From Pedobacter sp. PACM 27299 (GTDB lineage Bacteria; Bacteroidota; Bacteroidia; Sphingobacteriales; Sphingobacteriaceae): DNA of 64,000 nt. The position numbers and the translations under genes were made by a program. This document shows positions 44,404-54,486 of the stretch, piece by piece. The stretch lies in the NCBI RefSeq assembly GCF_001412655.1, contig NZ_CP012996.1, positions 3,720,001 through 3,784,000 on the forward strand, in the 5' to 3' direction. The notes under the pieces are model-generated. The model made no database searches. It was given only the letters and a program-made list of their open reading frames with translations, and was not told where the DNA came from. Each line of letters begins with the position of its first letter. The stretch's first letter is position 1.

Positions 44404-46692
44404 TTATTTACGTTTTCTGCGAATCAGGATTACCAGTCCGAGAAGGAAAAATACACCTGGGATTACGCCATAATAAATTATTTGTAAGATTTTTGTACTG
44501 ATCTTAGTCAGCGTTGTTACATTGTCTTTAGGATCGGGCCTGCTCGTATCTATCGGGAATTCTCCGTAGGCGAACCATTTGAAAATACCTAAAGCAAAAC
44601 CGCTGTTCATAGTCTGCATATTCATCCTTGAAAGTTCCGCATTGCTTAAAAAGTCGGCATCTCCGGAAACCATGATTCTTTGTTCTTTATGCTCGCGATT
44701 TCTGGTCAGCATCAAAGCAGTAGGAAAGCTTCCTTTCTGATCACCTGCCTTTGCATTAAATACTGCTGCTGCCGAATCCAATACCAGTTTTCCATTTTTC
44801 AGCCAGCTGCTTTCCGGGTTGGTCATCAACAAAGGATGAGCGGTAAAAGATCCTTCAGGATTATAGGCTAAAGCTGCTGCTCCTGGCATAGACACCACCC
44901 ATTTCCGTAGATAATAAGGCTGTAATTCCGGAGTCATCGCTGCTGCGGCAGCTGCTAAATTTGGCGTAACCAGATCATTTGAAAAATCTTTGCTCTCTTG
45001 AACCAAGGTTCCTTTCAGCATCTTCACACCCAGGGAATCCAGTAGGGGATTGATCACGCTTTGTTTACCAGCCTCTCCGGCAAGCATCAGGTTCCCACCC
45101 TGATCGATGTATTTCTGGATTTTAGTCATAGCCCGCGTACTAAAAGCCACTTTAGGATCTGCAATTACCAATGCCGCAATACCTGCAGGAATCTCTGCAT
45201 TTTCTAAAGACACACTGTCTACATCGAATCCCTGATTCACCATTGAGCCTCTGCTTAACTTTGTATTTGCCAAAGTTTTATAATCTCTGTCCCCTATTTT
45301 ATTCATGCTGCGCTGATAACCGTCCGTTGCAAAAACAATTTTCGGCGCATTTACAATCAGTCGTTTTAAGGCAGCACCAGTTTCTGCTTCTTTCGGCCAG
45401 AAATAGCTGTCAGGAGAAAAAGTACGCAAGAACGTAGTTTTACCCTTATACTTTAGCTGCATCACTACTCTTGCATTTTCACCTTCCAGGTTAATCTGCT
45501 CTTTAATTTCTGCAGGCGTCAAAAATTTGCGCAGGTCTAGTTTATTCAGGTTAGACATAAACATTACGTAATGACTAAAAGTAAAATTCTGCTGTTTCAA
45601 TTGTGCTGTGATCCCGGGGATACTATCGTAATAGTACACCCAATTTAACTTAATATTGGGTTTAAAACGTAGGTAAGGCTCCCATCTGGCAATATCTGCA
45701 ATCCGCTGATTCGGTTTCGCCTGGTTGTAAGAATCTTCCAGACCGTTGATGTATTCGGTCATTTCCACCGGCTCGTCACCCATTTTTTTAAGGATTTCCT
45801 GCGTGTTTTTACTGATGGTATTCTGTTTGGTGGCGGTGGCATCGTAATAACCAATCATCTGCTGACGGGAGCTGACATAAGTGATCGTTAAACCGACCAA
45901 TACAATCAAAGTATATCGCATCACTTGCTGCAACACGGTTTTCGATACCCGTTCCAATTCCAATTTAGTAATCGTTAAAGCAAGAAACATCCCGGAAATC
46001 ACCAGGTAATAAATGACATCCCGGCTATTCAGCAATCCAGACATCATTCTTGCCGTACGGTCCGGCATAGACAGACTATGGGTCAGGTCACGAATAAAAT
46101 CGATCCCCTGTCCTATTCTGCCAATGTAGTTCATAAAGGCCAGCACTACAAAAGTGCTGATCGCAGCTACCGCCTGATAGTTCGTTAAGCTGGATACAAA
46201 GATCCCTATGGCTGCAAAAGTGTTGAGCATTAAATAAATGGCCAGTAAAGCCACAAAAATATGTGGGTAGTCAAAATTCGGGATATAAATCGCACCGACC
46301 AATATAAACAGGCAAATCACGGCGATGATCATGAGGTTATACACCATCATGGCCAGAAATTTTCCATAGATCACCTGGCTTAGTTTCACTGGAGAAGAAT
46401 ACAGCAGTTTTATACTTCCACTACTGGTTTCCCTACTGATGATGCCCATGGTAATCAATGGAATATAGAGGTACAATTTATCCAGAATACCACTAAGCAC
46501 ACCGAAATATTCCGGATTGATAAATAGCTTATCTGTGAGCGCGCTGAGTCCTGCTCCGCGTGCTAAATCTGGTAATCTGGGGGTAAAACCCATACTCATC
46601 TGTACGAATAAGATGAGCAGCATGAGCCAGGCAATTGGTGAATAAAATAGCAGGCTAAGTTCCAGCCTGGCTATTTGTATAATTTTCTTCAT
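44404..46692 (-). CDS. ABC permease fused to GldG-like auxiliary domain (paralogue 2)
   Basis: A 762-residue protein. The N-terminal ~270 residues are an ABC-2-type permease with six membrane helices (IARLELSLLFYSPIAWL, then MGIISRETSSGSIKLLYSSP). After another helix, residues about 290-720 form an extracytoplasmic ABC_transp_aux/GldG-like domain (VFATDGYQRSMNKIGDRDYKT, split, and DQGGNLMLAGEAGKQ), and a final helix ends in RRKRK. In Flavobacteria GldF and GldG are separate; here they are one chain. It closely resembles the protein at 52163-54472, including nearly identical first and last residues, so one arose by duplication. It starts 10 bp after the M16 peptidase stop. Confidence 0.9.
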   Translation of the reverse strand: MKKIIQIARLELSLLFYSPIAWLMLLILFVQMSMGFTPRLPDLARGAGLSALTDKLFINPEYFGVLSGILDKLYLYIPLITMGIISRETSSGSIKLLYSSPVKLSQVIYGKFLAMMVYNLMIIAVICLFILVGAIYIPNFDYPHIFVALLAIYLMLNTFAAIGIFVSSLTNYQAVAAISTFVVLAFMNYIGRIGQGIDFIRDLTHSLSMPDRTARMMSGLLNSRDVIYYLVISGMFLALTITKLELERVSKTVLQQVMRYTLIVLVGLTITYVSSRQQMIGYYDATATKQNTISKNTQEILKKMGDEPVEMTEYINGLEDSYNQAKPNQRIADIARWEPYLRFKPNIKLNWVYYYDSIPGITAQLKQQNFTFSHYVMFMSNLNKLDLRKFLTPAEIKEQINLEGENARVVMQLKYKGKTTFLRTFSPDSYFWPKEAETGAALKRLIVNAPKIVFATDGYQRSMNKIGDRDYKTLANTKLSRGSMVNQGFDVDSVSLENAEIPAGIAALVIADPKVAFSTRAMTKIQKYIDQGGNLMLAGEAGKQSVINPLLDSLGVKMLKGTLVQESKDFSNDLVTPNLAAAAAAMTPELQPYYLRKWVVSMPGAAALAYNPEGSFTAHPLLMTNPESSWLKNGKLVLDSAAAVFNAKAGDQKGSFPTALMLTRNREHKEQRIMVSGDADFLSNAELSRMNMQTMNSGFALGIFKWFAYGEFPIDTSRPDPKDNVTTLTKISTKILQIIYYGVIPGVFFLLGLVILIRRKRK

Positions 46693-46702
46693 AGGGTTAT
46701 CA

Positions 46703-49486
46703 TCAAGGGTTAGTTTTTTCAGGCATTAAAACCAGTTTCACATAGTTTTTATCCTGAATGTATTTTGCAGCTGCTTCCTGAACAGATTTTGTACTGATGC
46801 CATTTAAAGCATTCCCATATTCAAAAAACTGGTTCAGGGATTCATTGTTCATCACTTGCGAAGCCAGGTAATCCATCCAGAATTCATTGTTCCTGGCCCC
46901 TGTTTCGAGTCCAACTTTACGTGCAGCTTTAAACTTCTGCAAGTTTTCTGCGGAAGGGCCTGATGTTCTCATTTTATTGAGTTCATCTTGTACTGATGCG
47001 TTCAGTTTCTCTACATTCTTTGGCGCACAATCGAAAGAGATGACCAATGCAAACCTGCTTTTCGGATATTTAGATAAACTAAGCTGCACATTTGGGGTAT
47101 AAGTTCCGCCCTCCTGATCACGAAGACGCTGCGTCAGACTAATAGTTAAAGCATCCGCTATTGCATTCATTTTAATTGTGTTCTCAAAATTGTAGTCGAA
47201 ATCACCTGAATACGCCAGAATTACACTTGACTTCTGTTCTGTGCCTTTATACACGGTTTTAGCAATCCTTCCGGCAGGAATGTTAATTCCAAGATCCTTT
47301 GCCTTTTCAACGACCCTTGTCGAAGGCAGGGAGCCCAGGTATTTTTCCAATAATGGTTTCAGTTTTTCGGCTGCTATATTTCCTACAAAAAGGAAGGTAA
47401 AAGCTGCTGCATTGCCAAAACGTGCTTTATAAATTTCAAAAGCACGGTCTAGCTGTATGGCTTCCAGGCGACTGATACTTTGTGGTTTTTTACGGCTGCT
47501 GTAATTTCCCAAAACCAGGTTCACAGTGTCCATAAACACTTGCGATCGGTTATCTTCTTTATTGATCAGCTGCTCTTTAGCTCTTCCGATGAGTGTCTGA
47601 AAAGACTCCTCATCCTTACGGGGTTCCATAAAATAAGCATGCAGCAACTCCAGCGCAGCTGGCAAATCTTCTGTAGTGGTACTGCCATTAAATCCCTGAT
47701 ACTGATCCAGGATAAAGGGGCTCAGCTGCACCTTTCTTCCGGTCATAATTTTCCCCAGCTGCAGGGCATCATAATTACCAGCTCCTGCAGCAGCTACGAT
47801 ATTCGCTGCATTCAGGGCACTTTCGTAATCTGCATCTCCAGATAAAGAAGTTCCGCCTGCAGCAAAGCCTTTGATCAGAATCTGATCATTTTGAAAGTCT
47901 GTTTTTTTCAACAATACCGTCATGCCATTGCTCAACTTGATCTTTTGAAGATCAGCTGGTTTAATTTCCTCTATAGCAGTAATCTTTCCTGGAACAGGTT
48001 CTTTTTTAAGCACTGGAAGGTCTAATTCCTCTTCTTCTACAGGAGGCAGATTTTGCGCATATACGCTTTCTATCCATTTCAGCAGGGTCGCTTCATCCGG
48101 AAGAAATGTTTTATTGTAAGCAGAAGATTTCACAATGATGTCCCGATCCTCAGCTTTCATATACGCCTTCATCAGGTTATTGATTTCATCTAATGAAACC
48201 TCAGGCAGTAATTCTTTCGTCAGTTCTGCCTCTTGAACGATCCCTGGAGCAGCATTACCTGTTAGAAAATGCTGGAGATAGGGTTTGATCAGTACTTCAG
48301 AACTGGTCTTATCTTTTTCTCTCAAAGCTTCATCCATTTGGAACTGGTAGGCTTTTTTCACCCTTCCCAATTCTGATTTTGTAAAACCTTGTTCTTCCAT
48401 CTGACGAAGTTCCAGCCATATACTTTTCAATGCCTGTTCGGTCTCTCCTGGCTTAGTGCTTAGGTTGACAGAGAAGGAAGTTATCCCCCCAGAAAGCGGC
48501 GTAAAACCGACAATCGGTAATCTTCTAAACCGAATACTCACCAGCTCTGCCAGCAATCTCTGTTTCAAATCTCCAAGGTAATCTGCCTTTGTCCTGATCG
48601 TATCCGCCAGCTGTTTCTTCATGATCTCTAGAGAGACTCCAGAAAATTCTGAGTCTATGAACTGCATATATTGGTTTTTACCCGTCAGGCTGACGCGATA
48701 GGCCGGACGTGCTGTTGCTTTTTCCGGGTTTTTCAAGTCTGAAAATTTGGCCTTGATGTCTTTCTCCATCTGGTCTACATCCACATCTCCGACTACCAAA
48801 ATAGCCTGAAGATCCGGACGATACCATTCCTTATAAAAACTGCGGATTTCTTCCGGTGTCACTTTTAAAAGTACTTCTTCAATTCCGATGGGTAAACGCG
48901 AACCATAACGGGAATTATTGGTATAAAAAGGCAGGCTTTTTTCCTGTAGACGTTGTGCAATCCCCTGACGGAAACGTTTTTCTTCCAGGATCACATGACG
49001 TTCACGCTCCACATCTTCCGCTTCCATATTGGCATCCTGCGCCCAATCGCGCATGATTTGCAGGCCATTGGCCAGTAATTCCGGATGGTCTGAAGGTAAT
49101 GGAAGCTGGTATACTGTTTCATCAAAACCAGTATTCGCATTGATGTCTGCTCCAAAACGTACCCCTGATTTTTCCAGGTAGTTGGAGAGTTCTTTTTTAG
49201 GAAAGTGTTTTGTTCCATTAAAGTTCATGTGTTCTACAAAATGGGCAATCCCTCTTTGCTGATCTGTTTCCAGAATAGAACCCACTTTATTAGCCAGGTA
49301 CATTGTGACCCGTTTCTCCGGTGTTTTATTTTTGCGGATGTAATAGGTAAAACCATTAGGCAGTTTACCCATTCTTAGTTCCGGGTCAAGCAGCAATGGC
49401 TGTCCATCCTGACTGGTTTTACAGGCAAAAGGAATACAAAGCGCCGCAAGAAATAAAAAGCTTAAATATTTATATTTGATGAACAT
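46703..49486 (-). CDS. M16-family zinc peptidase (insulinase/pitrilysin type), exported
   Basis: The longest frame starts at 49561, but the ATG at 49486 gives a signal peptide (YLSFLFLAALCIPFAC) and sits 7 bp after the MutS-like stop; 927 residues are preferred. The first M16 domain has the inverted zinc motif HFVEH (H82, E85, H86), followed by NTGFDETVYQLPLP and DVERERHVILEEKR, which supplies the third ligand. A second, inactive M16 domain forms the C-terminal half (MTVLLKKTDFQNDQILIKG). Such clamshell peptidases degrade peptides and unfolded polypeptides up to a few kDa. The cysteine at the end of the signal might be lipidated but the context is not canonical. In this operon it likely cleaves an imported or exported peptide. 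Confidence 0.92.
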   Translation of the reverse strand: MFIKYKYLSFLFLAALCIPFACKTSQDGQPLLLDPELRMGKLPNGFTYYIRKNKTPEKRVTMYLANKVGSILETDQQRGIAHFVEHMNFNGTKHFPKKELSNYLEKSGVRFGADINANTGFDETVYQLPLPSDHPELLANGLQIMRDWAQDANMEAEDVERERHVILEEKRFRQGIAQRLQEKSLPFYTNNSRYGSRLPIGIEEVLLKVTPEEIRSFYKEWYRPDLQAILVVGDVDVDQMEKDIKAKFSDLKNPEKATARPAYRVSLTGKNQYMQFIDSEFSGVSLEIMKKQLADTIRTKADYLGDLKQRLLAELVSIRFRRLPIVGFTPLSGGITSFSVNLSTKPGETEQALKSIWLELRQMEEQGFTKSELGRVKKAYQFQMDEALREKDKTSSEVLIKPYLQHFLTGNAAPGIVQEAELTKELLPEVSLDEINNLMKAYMKAEDRDIIVKSSAYNKTFLPDEATLLKWIESVYAQNLPPVEEEELDLPVLKKEPVPGKITAIEEIKPADLQKIKLSNGMTVLLKKTDFQNDQILIKGFAAGGTSLSGDADYESALNAANIVAAAGAGNYDALQLGKIMTGRKVQLSPFILDQYQGFNGSTTTEDLPAALELLHAYFMEPRKDEESFQTLIGRAKEQLINKEDNRSQVFMDTVNLVLGNYSSRKKPQSISRLEAIQLDRAFEIYKARFGNAAAFTFLFVGNIAAEKLKPLLEKYLGSLPSTRVVEKAKDLGINIPAGRIAKTVYKGTEQKSSVILAYSGDFDYNFENTIKMNAIADALTISLTQRLRDQEGGTYTPNVQLSLSKYPKSRFALVISFDCAPKNVEKLNASVQDELNKMRTSGPSAENLQKFKAARKVGLETGARNNEFWMDYLASQVMNNESLNQFFEYGNALNGISTKSVQEAAAKYIQDKNYVKLVLMPEKTNP

Positions 49487-49493
49487 GATGCGG

Positions 49494-52160
49494 TTATAAA
49501 GAAGATTTTTGAATGGCCTGATGCTTACCTTTAATGATGTCAACGATCTTTTCATTTTCAATGATGATCATACCTTGTCTGTCGGTGGTGATACCGGAAG
49601 CCAGTGTATACGGATAAGTAGGTACCCCATCTTTCATCACTGTAGGCAGGAAAGAGAATTGCAGGTTATCACATTGTTTCCCTAAAGCTTCCCCCACTTC
49701 AATAATGTGTGTAGAAACCACAAAGAAACTGTTCCTGTTTGCTGCAAAAGCTTTTGTTACGGCCAGTGTGGCATCATAAGCATCTTTTACGTTTGTTCCT
49801 TTAAACAATTCATCAAACAAAACGTACAGATCCAGGGATTCACTCACTGCTTTAGCCACAGTTTTGGTACGCAATACTTCCGCATAAAAATGGCTGTAGC
49901 CCATATCCAGGTTATCAGAAACATTGATCGAAGAGAACAAACCATCTTTCACTGAGAACTCCATAGTTTTTGCTGCGACGGGGAAGCCCATGTGGGCGAG
50001 GTAAACCCCAATTCCCATAGACTTCATGAAAGTAGATTTCCCTGCCATGTTAGCACCGGTTAAAAACAGGACGTTGCGGTCCTTCGTTAGATGCAGGTTA
50101 TTCGCAATTCCATTCCTCAATCCGGGATGGCGGAAAGCCTGCATGTTTAGCACCATTTGATCGGCAGGCAATGCTGTGGCATATACAAAATCATTTTCAG
50201 CGGCAACTGCGGCTACACCTGTAAATACATCCAACTCATAAATGAGTTTCAGCAACGTTTCCATCTGGTTCATCATCGCATGACGAATCACATGGTCGTT
50301 TTTAATCAGCTGCATTAAGGAAGGCTGCTCGGCTCCTTTCATAAGAATAGCTTGTAACCTGCTATCCTGAAGAATATTTATGGCAGTGTCGAGATATTGC
50401 TGATAGACGCCAACACCGGCTTTTCCTTTCAGCTCCGTGAAGAACTCCTGAAAGGCTTGTAAAACTTCAATCGTCACCGATTGTCCGGCTTGTAACTGCA
50501 ATAATTCTGCACTATGAAAAAGCGTTTGCTGGAACTTCTTGGTAAAGATGCCCCAGGCTACACTTGGCAATGCCGCACCTGCTCCACCAGCCAGATAATC
50601 TTCCATCGACTCCACCTGTGAGCGGATCACTGGAAAAATCACGCGGTGCTGCTGGAAAAATGCAAATAAAGCACTGCGTTTATTGATCAGTTCAGGCTGG
50701 TTCAAAGGCTGGGCAAACATACCTTCCAGCACTTTCTCTCCACCCCTGGTTTGCAGGCGATTGAAAAAACTGTAAATTGATTGCTGTTTAAATTTTCCCT
50801 GCAAATTCAGATCTTCAATAGTTTGTTGATCTGCCGTAAGATTTTGCGGTGTCTTTTTCGCTTCTTTTTGATCACTGATCAGCTCTAGGACACCTTCATT
50901 ATTGATGATGATCATCCCATGTCTGTCATCGGTAATTCCTGCTGTTAGCGTATAGGTATAAACTGGTTTGCCATTTTCCATTCGGGTAGGCAAATAGCGA
51001 AAAATCATGTTGCTGCATTTCTGCTGTAATACATCACCCGCTTCCATAATGTGTGTAGAAATCACAAATAGGGAATGTGGTTTACTGGCAAATGCTTCCA
51101 TGATGGCAATTGTACCTTCATAAGCATCCTTCACATTGGTTCCACGAAACAGCTCATCGAACACGACAAACAGGTTCTTTTCGGCACCAAGTTCAACCGC
51201 TACTTTTTTCACCCTCAGCACTTCTGCATAGAAATGACTGGCGCCCATGGCCAGGTTATCCGGCAGGTTAATGGTGGTGTACATGCCATCACATACGGAA
51301 AACTCCATTTGCTTTGCCGCAATTGGAAAACCAAGGTGTGCCAGGTACATCGCAATGCTGAGTGATTTCATAAAGGTAGACTTGCCCGCCATATTAGCTC
51401 CGGTTAGGAATACAATATTGCTGTCGGGGGTCATCTCCAAAGCATTGGTCACTGGCTTATTCAGTAAAGGATGACCTAGACCTTCCAGTTTTAAACGGTT
51501 GGCATCACGCTTTAATGCAGTAGCAAAGCTGTAACCTCGTTCCTCAGCTACCCTGGCGATAGAAATATATACATCCAGGTGGTAAATGTGCTGCAGGATT
51601 TTCTCCATTAGCGGACGCTGCTGAAAGCGTAAAATATTGTCGTATTCTACAATTTTACCGGAGGAGATTTTTCCTTTTCCATGGTCTGCAAAGATAATTT
51701 CCAATGCCCTGGAATTGACAAGTTCCAGGATTTTCTCCACTTCTTTACCGTAAGGATTATCGGAAACTTTTGGCTGAATGTCCAGCATAAAGCTTCTCAA
51801 TCCCTGTAAGATTTCCGTTAATGCGGTCACACTTTCTCCGGCCGCTTTAAAATCTGCCATGCTGAAACCCTGATTAGAAAGGCGACTGCGGGGATCGGTA
51901 TTGGCCAGGTATCTTTCTGCTTCTTCAAAACGGTTTCCCTGTAAAGGAAAAACAGCTTTATCGCCCTGAAAGTACCGCAGAGTGGCTACCCTTTCATTGA
52001 TCAGTTTCTCATCCGAAAGCGGATTCCGAAACAAATCTTCCAGTAATGCAGCTCCACCTTGAGTATAGGTTTTATTAAAAATATGGTAGATCGAATCGCT
52101 TCCCGACTTGGAGAAGATATTCAGATCATCGATCGTTTGTTTATCAGTTATAAAGCTCAT
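49494..52160 (-). CDS. Tandem double MutS-like ATPase (two MutS core+ATPase units in one chain)
   Basis: An 888-residue protein consisting of two repeats of about 444 residues. Each begins with a QTIxDLN segment, has a MutS-III-like helical core (GGAALLEDLFRNPLSDEKL; GGEKVLEGMFAQPLNQPEL) and an ABC-type MutS ATPase domain. Walker A is GANMAGKST in both (from G254 and G702), Walker B is VVFDELFRGTN and VLFDELFKGTN, and the signature region is DNLAMGASHFYAEV and DNLDMGYSHFYAEV. The mismatch-recognition and connector domains are absent, so it should not act in mismatch repair. Both sites look intact, so the chain may form an intramolecular counterpart of a MutS dimer. It is cytoplasmic and lies 2 bp after a permease/GldG gene and 7 bp before the M16 peptidase. 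The function is unknown. Confidence 0.9.
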   Translation of the reverse strand: MSFITDKQTIDDLNIFSKSGSDSIYHIFNKTYTQGGAALLEDLFRNPLSDEKLINERVATLRYFQGDKAVFPLQGNRFEEAERYLANTDPRSRLSNQGFSMADFKAAGESVTALTEILQGLRSFMLDIQPKVSDNPYGKEVEKILELVNSRALEIIFADHGKGKISSGKIVEYDNILRFQQRPLMEKILQHIYHLDVYISIARVAEERGYSFATALKRDANRLKLEGLGHPLLNKPVTNALEMTPDSNIVFLTGANMAGKSTFMKSLSIAMYLAHLGFPIAAKQMEFSVCDGMYTTINLPDNLAMGASHFYAEVLRVKKVAVELGAEKNLFVVFDELFRGTNVKDAYEGTIAIMEAFASKPHSLFVISTHIMEAGDVLQQKCSNMIFRYLPTRMENGKPVYTYTLTAGITDDRHGMIIINNEGVLELISDQKEAKKTPQNLTADQQTIEDLNLQGKFKQQSIYSFFNRLQTRGGEKVLEGMFAQPLNQPELINKRSALFAFFQQHRVIFPVIRSQVESMEDYLAGGAGAALPSVAWGIFTKKFQQTLFHSAELLQLQAGQSVTIEVLQAFQEFFTELKGKAGVGVYQQYLDTAINILQDSRLQAILMKGAEQPSLMQLIKNDHVIRHAMMNQMETLLKLIYELDVFTGVAAVAAENDFVYATALPADQMVLNMQAFRHPGLRNGIANNLHLTKDRNVLFLTGANMAGKSTFMKSMGIGVYLAHMGFPVAAKTMEFSVKDGLFSSINVSDNLDMGYSHFYAEVLRTKTVAKAVSESLDLYVLFDELFKGTNVKDAYDATLAVTKAFAANRNSFFVVSTHIIEVGEALGKQCDNLQFSFLPTVMKDGVPTYPYTLASGITTDRQGMIIIENEKIVDIIKGKHQAIQKSSL

Positions 52161-52162
52161 AA

Positions 52163-54472
52163 TTATTTACGTTTTCTGCGAATCAGCAGCACCATTCCGA
52201 ACAGGAGTATTGTGCCGGGAATCAGTCCATAATACAATATTTCTAAAGTGCCGACGCCAGTTTTGCTCAGCAGTAATTTATTATCTCTGGATTCTGGACG
52301 GGACATATCTATAGGGAATTCCCGGTGGACAAACCAGCTAAAAACACTGACACCAAAACTACCGTTCAGCACCTCTATATTACTCCTGGTCAATTCTTTA
52401 TTGCTAAAGAAATCAGCATCACCGGCTACTATAATCCGCTGTTCCTTGTTCTTTAATTTCCTGGTCAGCATCAATGCTGTAGGAAAAGTGCCTCTTTGAT
52501 CGCCATTTCTGGCATCAAACACCAAAGCTGCAGAATCCAGTACAAACTGTCCCTTTTTGATCCAGGCCGTCTTTTCATTGGTCATTAAAAGCGGATGAAC
52601 GTTAAAAGCTCCGATATGCTGATCGCTTAACGCTGCTGCACCGGGCATCGCTATTTTGGCTTTTTCCTGGTAAGCTTTTTCTAAATCAGGTGCCATGGTG
52701 ACTGCGGCGGCGGCTAGTGTTGGCGTAACCAATCCATAAGAAAAGTCTGTACTGCTCTGCACAAGCGTTCCTTCCAACATTTTTACGCCCATTGAGTCCA
52801 GTAAAGGATTCACTATGGATTGTTTCCCTGGCTCTCCAGCAATCAATAGGTTTCCACCATCTGCTATATATTGCTGTAGTTTGGCTTTTGCAGCCTGACT
52901 AAACTGAACTCTGGGATCACCGATTACCAATGCGGCAATGCCGGTTGGAATCTGGCCATTCTCCAAAGAAACACTGTCTATATCAAAACCGAAATTGATC
53001 ATCGAAGACCTGGCGAATTTATTATTAGCCAACATCTTATAATCCCTGTCGCCCAATTTATCGATGCTCCGCTGATAGCCATCCGTTGCAAAAACAACTT
53101 TCGGAGGAGTCACGATTAAACGTTTCATCGCTGCTGCGACTTCAGGCTCTCCCGGCCAGAAAGTAGCATCGTCAAAAGTCCTTAGAAAAGTAGTTTTCCC
53201 TTTATATTTAAGCTGAAAAACCAGCCTGTCATTTTCACCGCGCAGGTCTACCTGCTTGCGAATCTCTTCTGGATTTAAAAATCCAGCAGTATCGATTTCG
53301 AACGCCTTGGCTCGTTCTGAGAATAATGTTTTTAAGCTTTTCCCCTGATTCATGATATAGAACTGAGGATCGCGATAATCATAATAATAAACCCATTTCA
53401 GGTTGATATTAGATTTGAAACGCAGGTAAGGCTCCCAGCGTGCGGTGGCTGGAATACGGCCAACAGGTGCTGCAAAGCTATAAGAACCATGTAAGCCATT
53501 CACATAAGCGGTCACTTCCAGTGGCTCCTCGCCCATCTCTTTTAAAATATCCTGAGTGGCTTTAACAATCGTATTTACTTTTGTATAAGTTGCATCATAA
53601 TAGACAATTGCCGGCTGACGGGAGCTTAGGTAAGCGACCGACAAGCCAACCATCAATACCAGCAGGTATCTGCCCGCATGATAAAGAAAGGGTTTGCTGC
53701 CCCTACCCAGCTGTAGTTTTACAATCGTAAAGCCGATAAAAATCCCTGAAACCACAAGGTAATAGATCACATCACGACTGTTCAAAAGACCGGCAACCAT
53801 ACGTTCCGCCCTGCTTGGCATAGAAAGACTGTAAGTCAGGTCGCGCACAAAATCCAGACTTTGTCCGAAATTACCGATGTAATTCATAAAAGCAAGGACA
53901 GCAAAAGTACAGATCGCTGCCACCACCTGATAAGTAGTTAAGCTGGACATAAATATCCCGATTGCCGCATAGGCACTCAGCAGTAAAAAAGTAACCAGTA
54001 AGGCCACCAATGGGTGCGGATAGTCGAAATTATCAATAAACAAGACCCCGACAATCAGGAATAGCCCCATTAAAGCAATGATCACCATGTTATACACCAG
54101 CATGGCGAGAAATTTCCCGTATACTATTTGACTCAGTTTTACCGGCGAAGAATATAGCAATTTGATCGTTCCGCTGCTGGTTTCCCGGCTGATCATTCCC
54201 ATCGTTACCAGTGGAGTATACAGATACAGGCTGGAAAGAATGCCAAAAAAGATCCCATAAGGAAGATTGCCTACTTTGATGCTGATGGTAAAAAACTTAT
54301 CCGTCAGGAAAGAAAAAGCAGGAATAAATTGCTGGATATGCTGTATTTCGTCTATTGCAGGAATCAGGTCAAAGCTCATTTGCAGGAACAAGATCATGAT
54401 GAGCAGCCAGGCTATAGGGGAATAAAATAGCAGGCTCAATTCCAGTCTGGCTATTTGTACTGTTTTTTTCAT
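52163..54472 (-). CDS. ABC permease fused to GldG-like auxiliary domain (paralogue 1)
   Basis: A 769-residue protein with the same architecture as the gene at 44404-46692: ABC-2 permease helices (IARLELSLLFYSPIAWL and MGMISRETSSGTIKLLYSSP), a central helix, an extracytoplasmic GldG-like domain (VFATDGYQRSIDKLGDRDYK and IADGGNLLIAGEPGKQ), and a C-terminal helix ending RRKRK. It follows the ABC ATPase gene by 14 bp and precedes the tandem MutS-like gene by 2 bp. With one ATPase and two permease paralogues, a heterodimeric permease is plausible. Related GldAFG transporters are needed for gliding and secretion in Flavobacteria, though their transported molecule is not established. Confidence 0.9.
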   Translation of the reverse strand: MKKTVQIARLELSLLFYSPIAWLLIMILFLQMSFDLIPAIDEIQHIQQFIPAFSFLTDKFFTISIKVGNLPYGIFFGILSSLYLYTPLVTMGMISRETSSGTIKLLYSSPVKLSQIVYGKFLAMLVYNMVIIALMGLFLIVGVLFIDNFDYPHPLVALLVTFLLLSAYAAIGIFMSSLTTYQVVAAICTFAVLAFMNYIGNFGQSLDFVRDLTYSLSMPSRAERMVAGLLNSRDVIYYLVVSGIFIGFTIVKLQLGRGSKPFLYHAGRYLLVLMVGLSVAYLSSRQPAIVYYDATYTKVNTIVKATQDILKEMGEEPLEVTAYVNGLHGSYSFAAPVGRIPATARWEPYLRFKSNINLKWVYYYDYRDPQFYIMNQGKSLKTLFSERAKAFEIDTAGFLNPEEIRKQVDLRGENDRLVFQLKYKGKTTFLRTFDDATFWPGEPEVAAAMKRLIVTPPKVVFATDGYQRSIDKLGDRDYKMLANNKFARSSMINFGFDIDSVSLENGQIPTGIAALVIGDPRVQFSQAAKAKLQQYIADGGNLLIAGEPGKQSIVNPLLDSMGVKMLEGTLVQSSTDFSYGLVTPTLAAAAVTMAPDLEKAYQEKAKIAMPGAAALSDQHIGAFNVHPLLMTNEKTAWIKKGQFVLDSAALVFDARNGDQRGTFPTALMLTRKLKNKEQRIIVAGDADFFSNKELTRSNIEVLNGSFGVSVFSWFVHREFPIDMSRPESRDNKLLLSKTGVGTLEILYYGLIPGTILLFGMVLLIRRKRK

Positions 54473-54486
54473 TTGTGTGGTCGTAC

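Noticed and set aside
49494..52160. A role in DNA mismatch repair for the MutS-like protein
   Set aside because: The mismatch-binding and connector domains are missing in both halves and the gene is embedded among envelope genes, so the name MutS is kept only as a family label.
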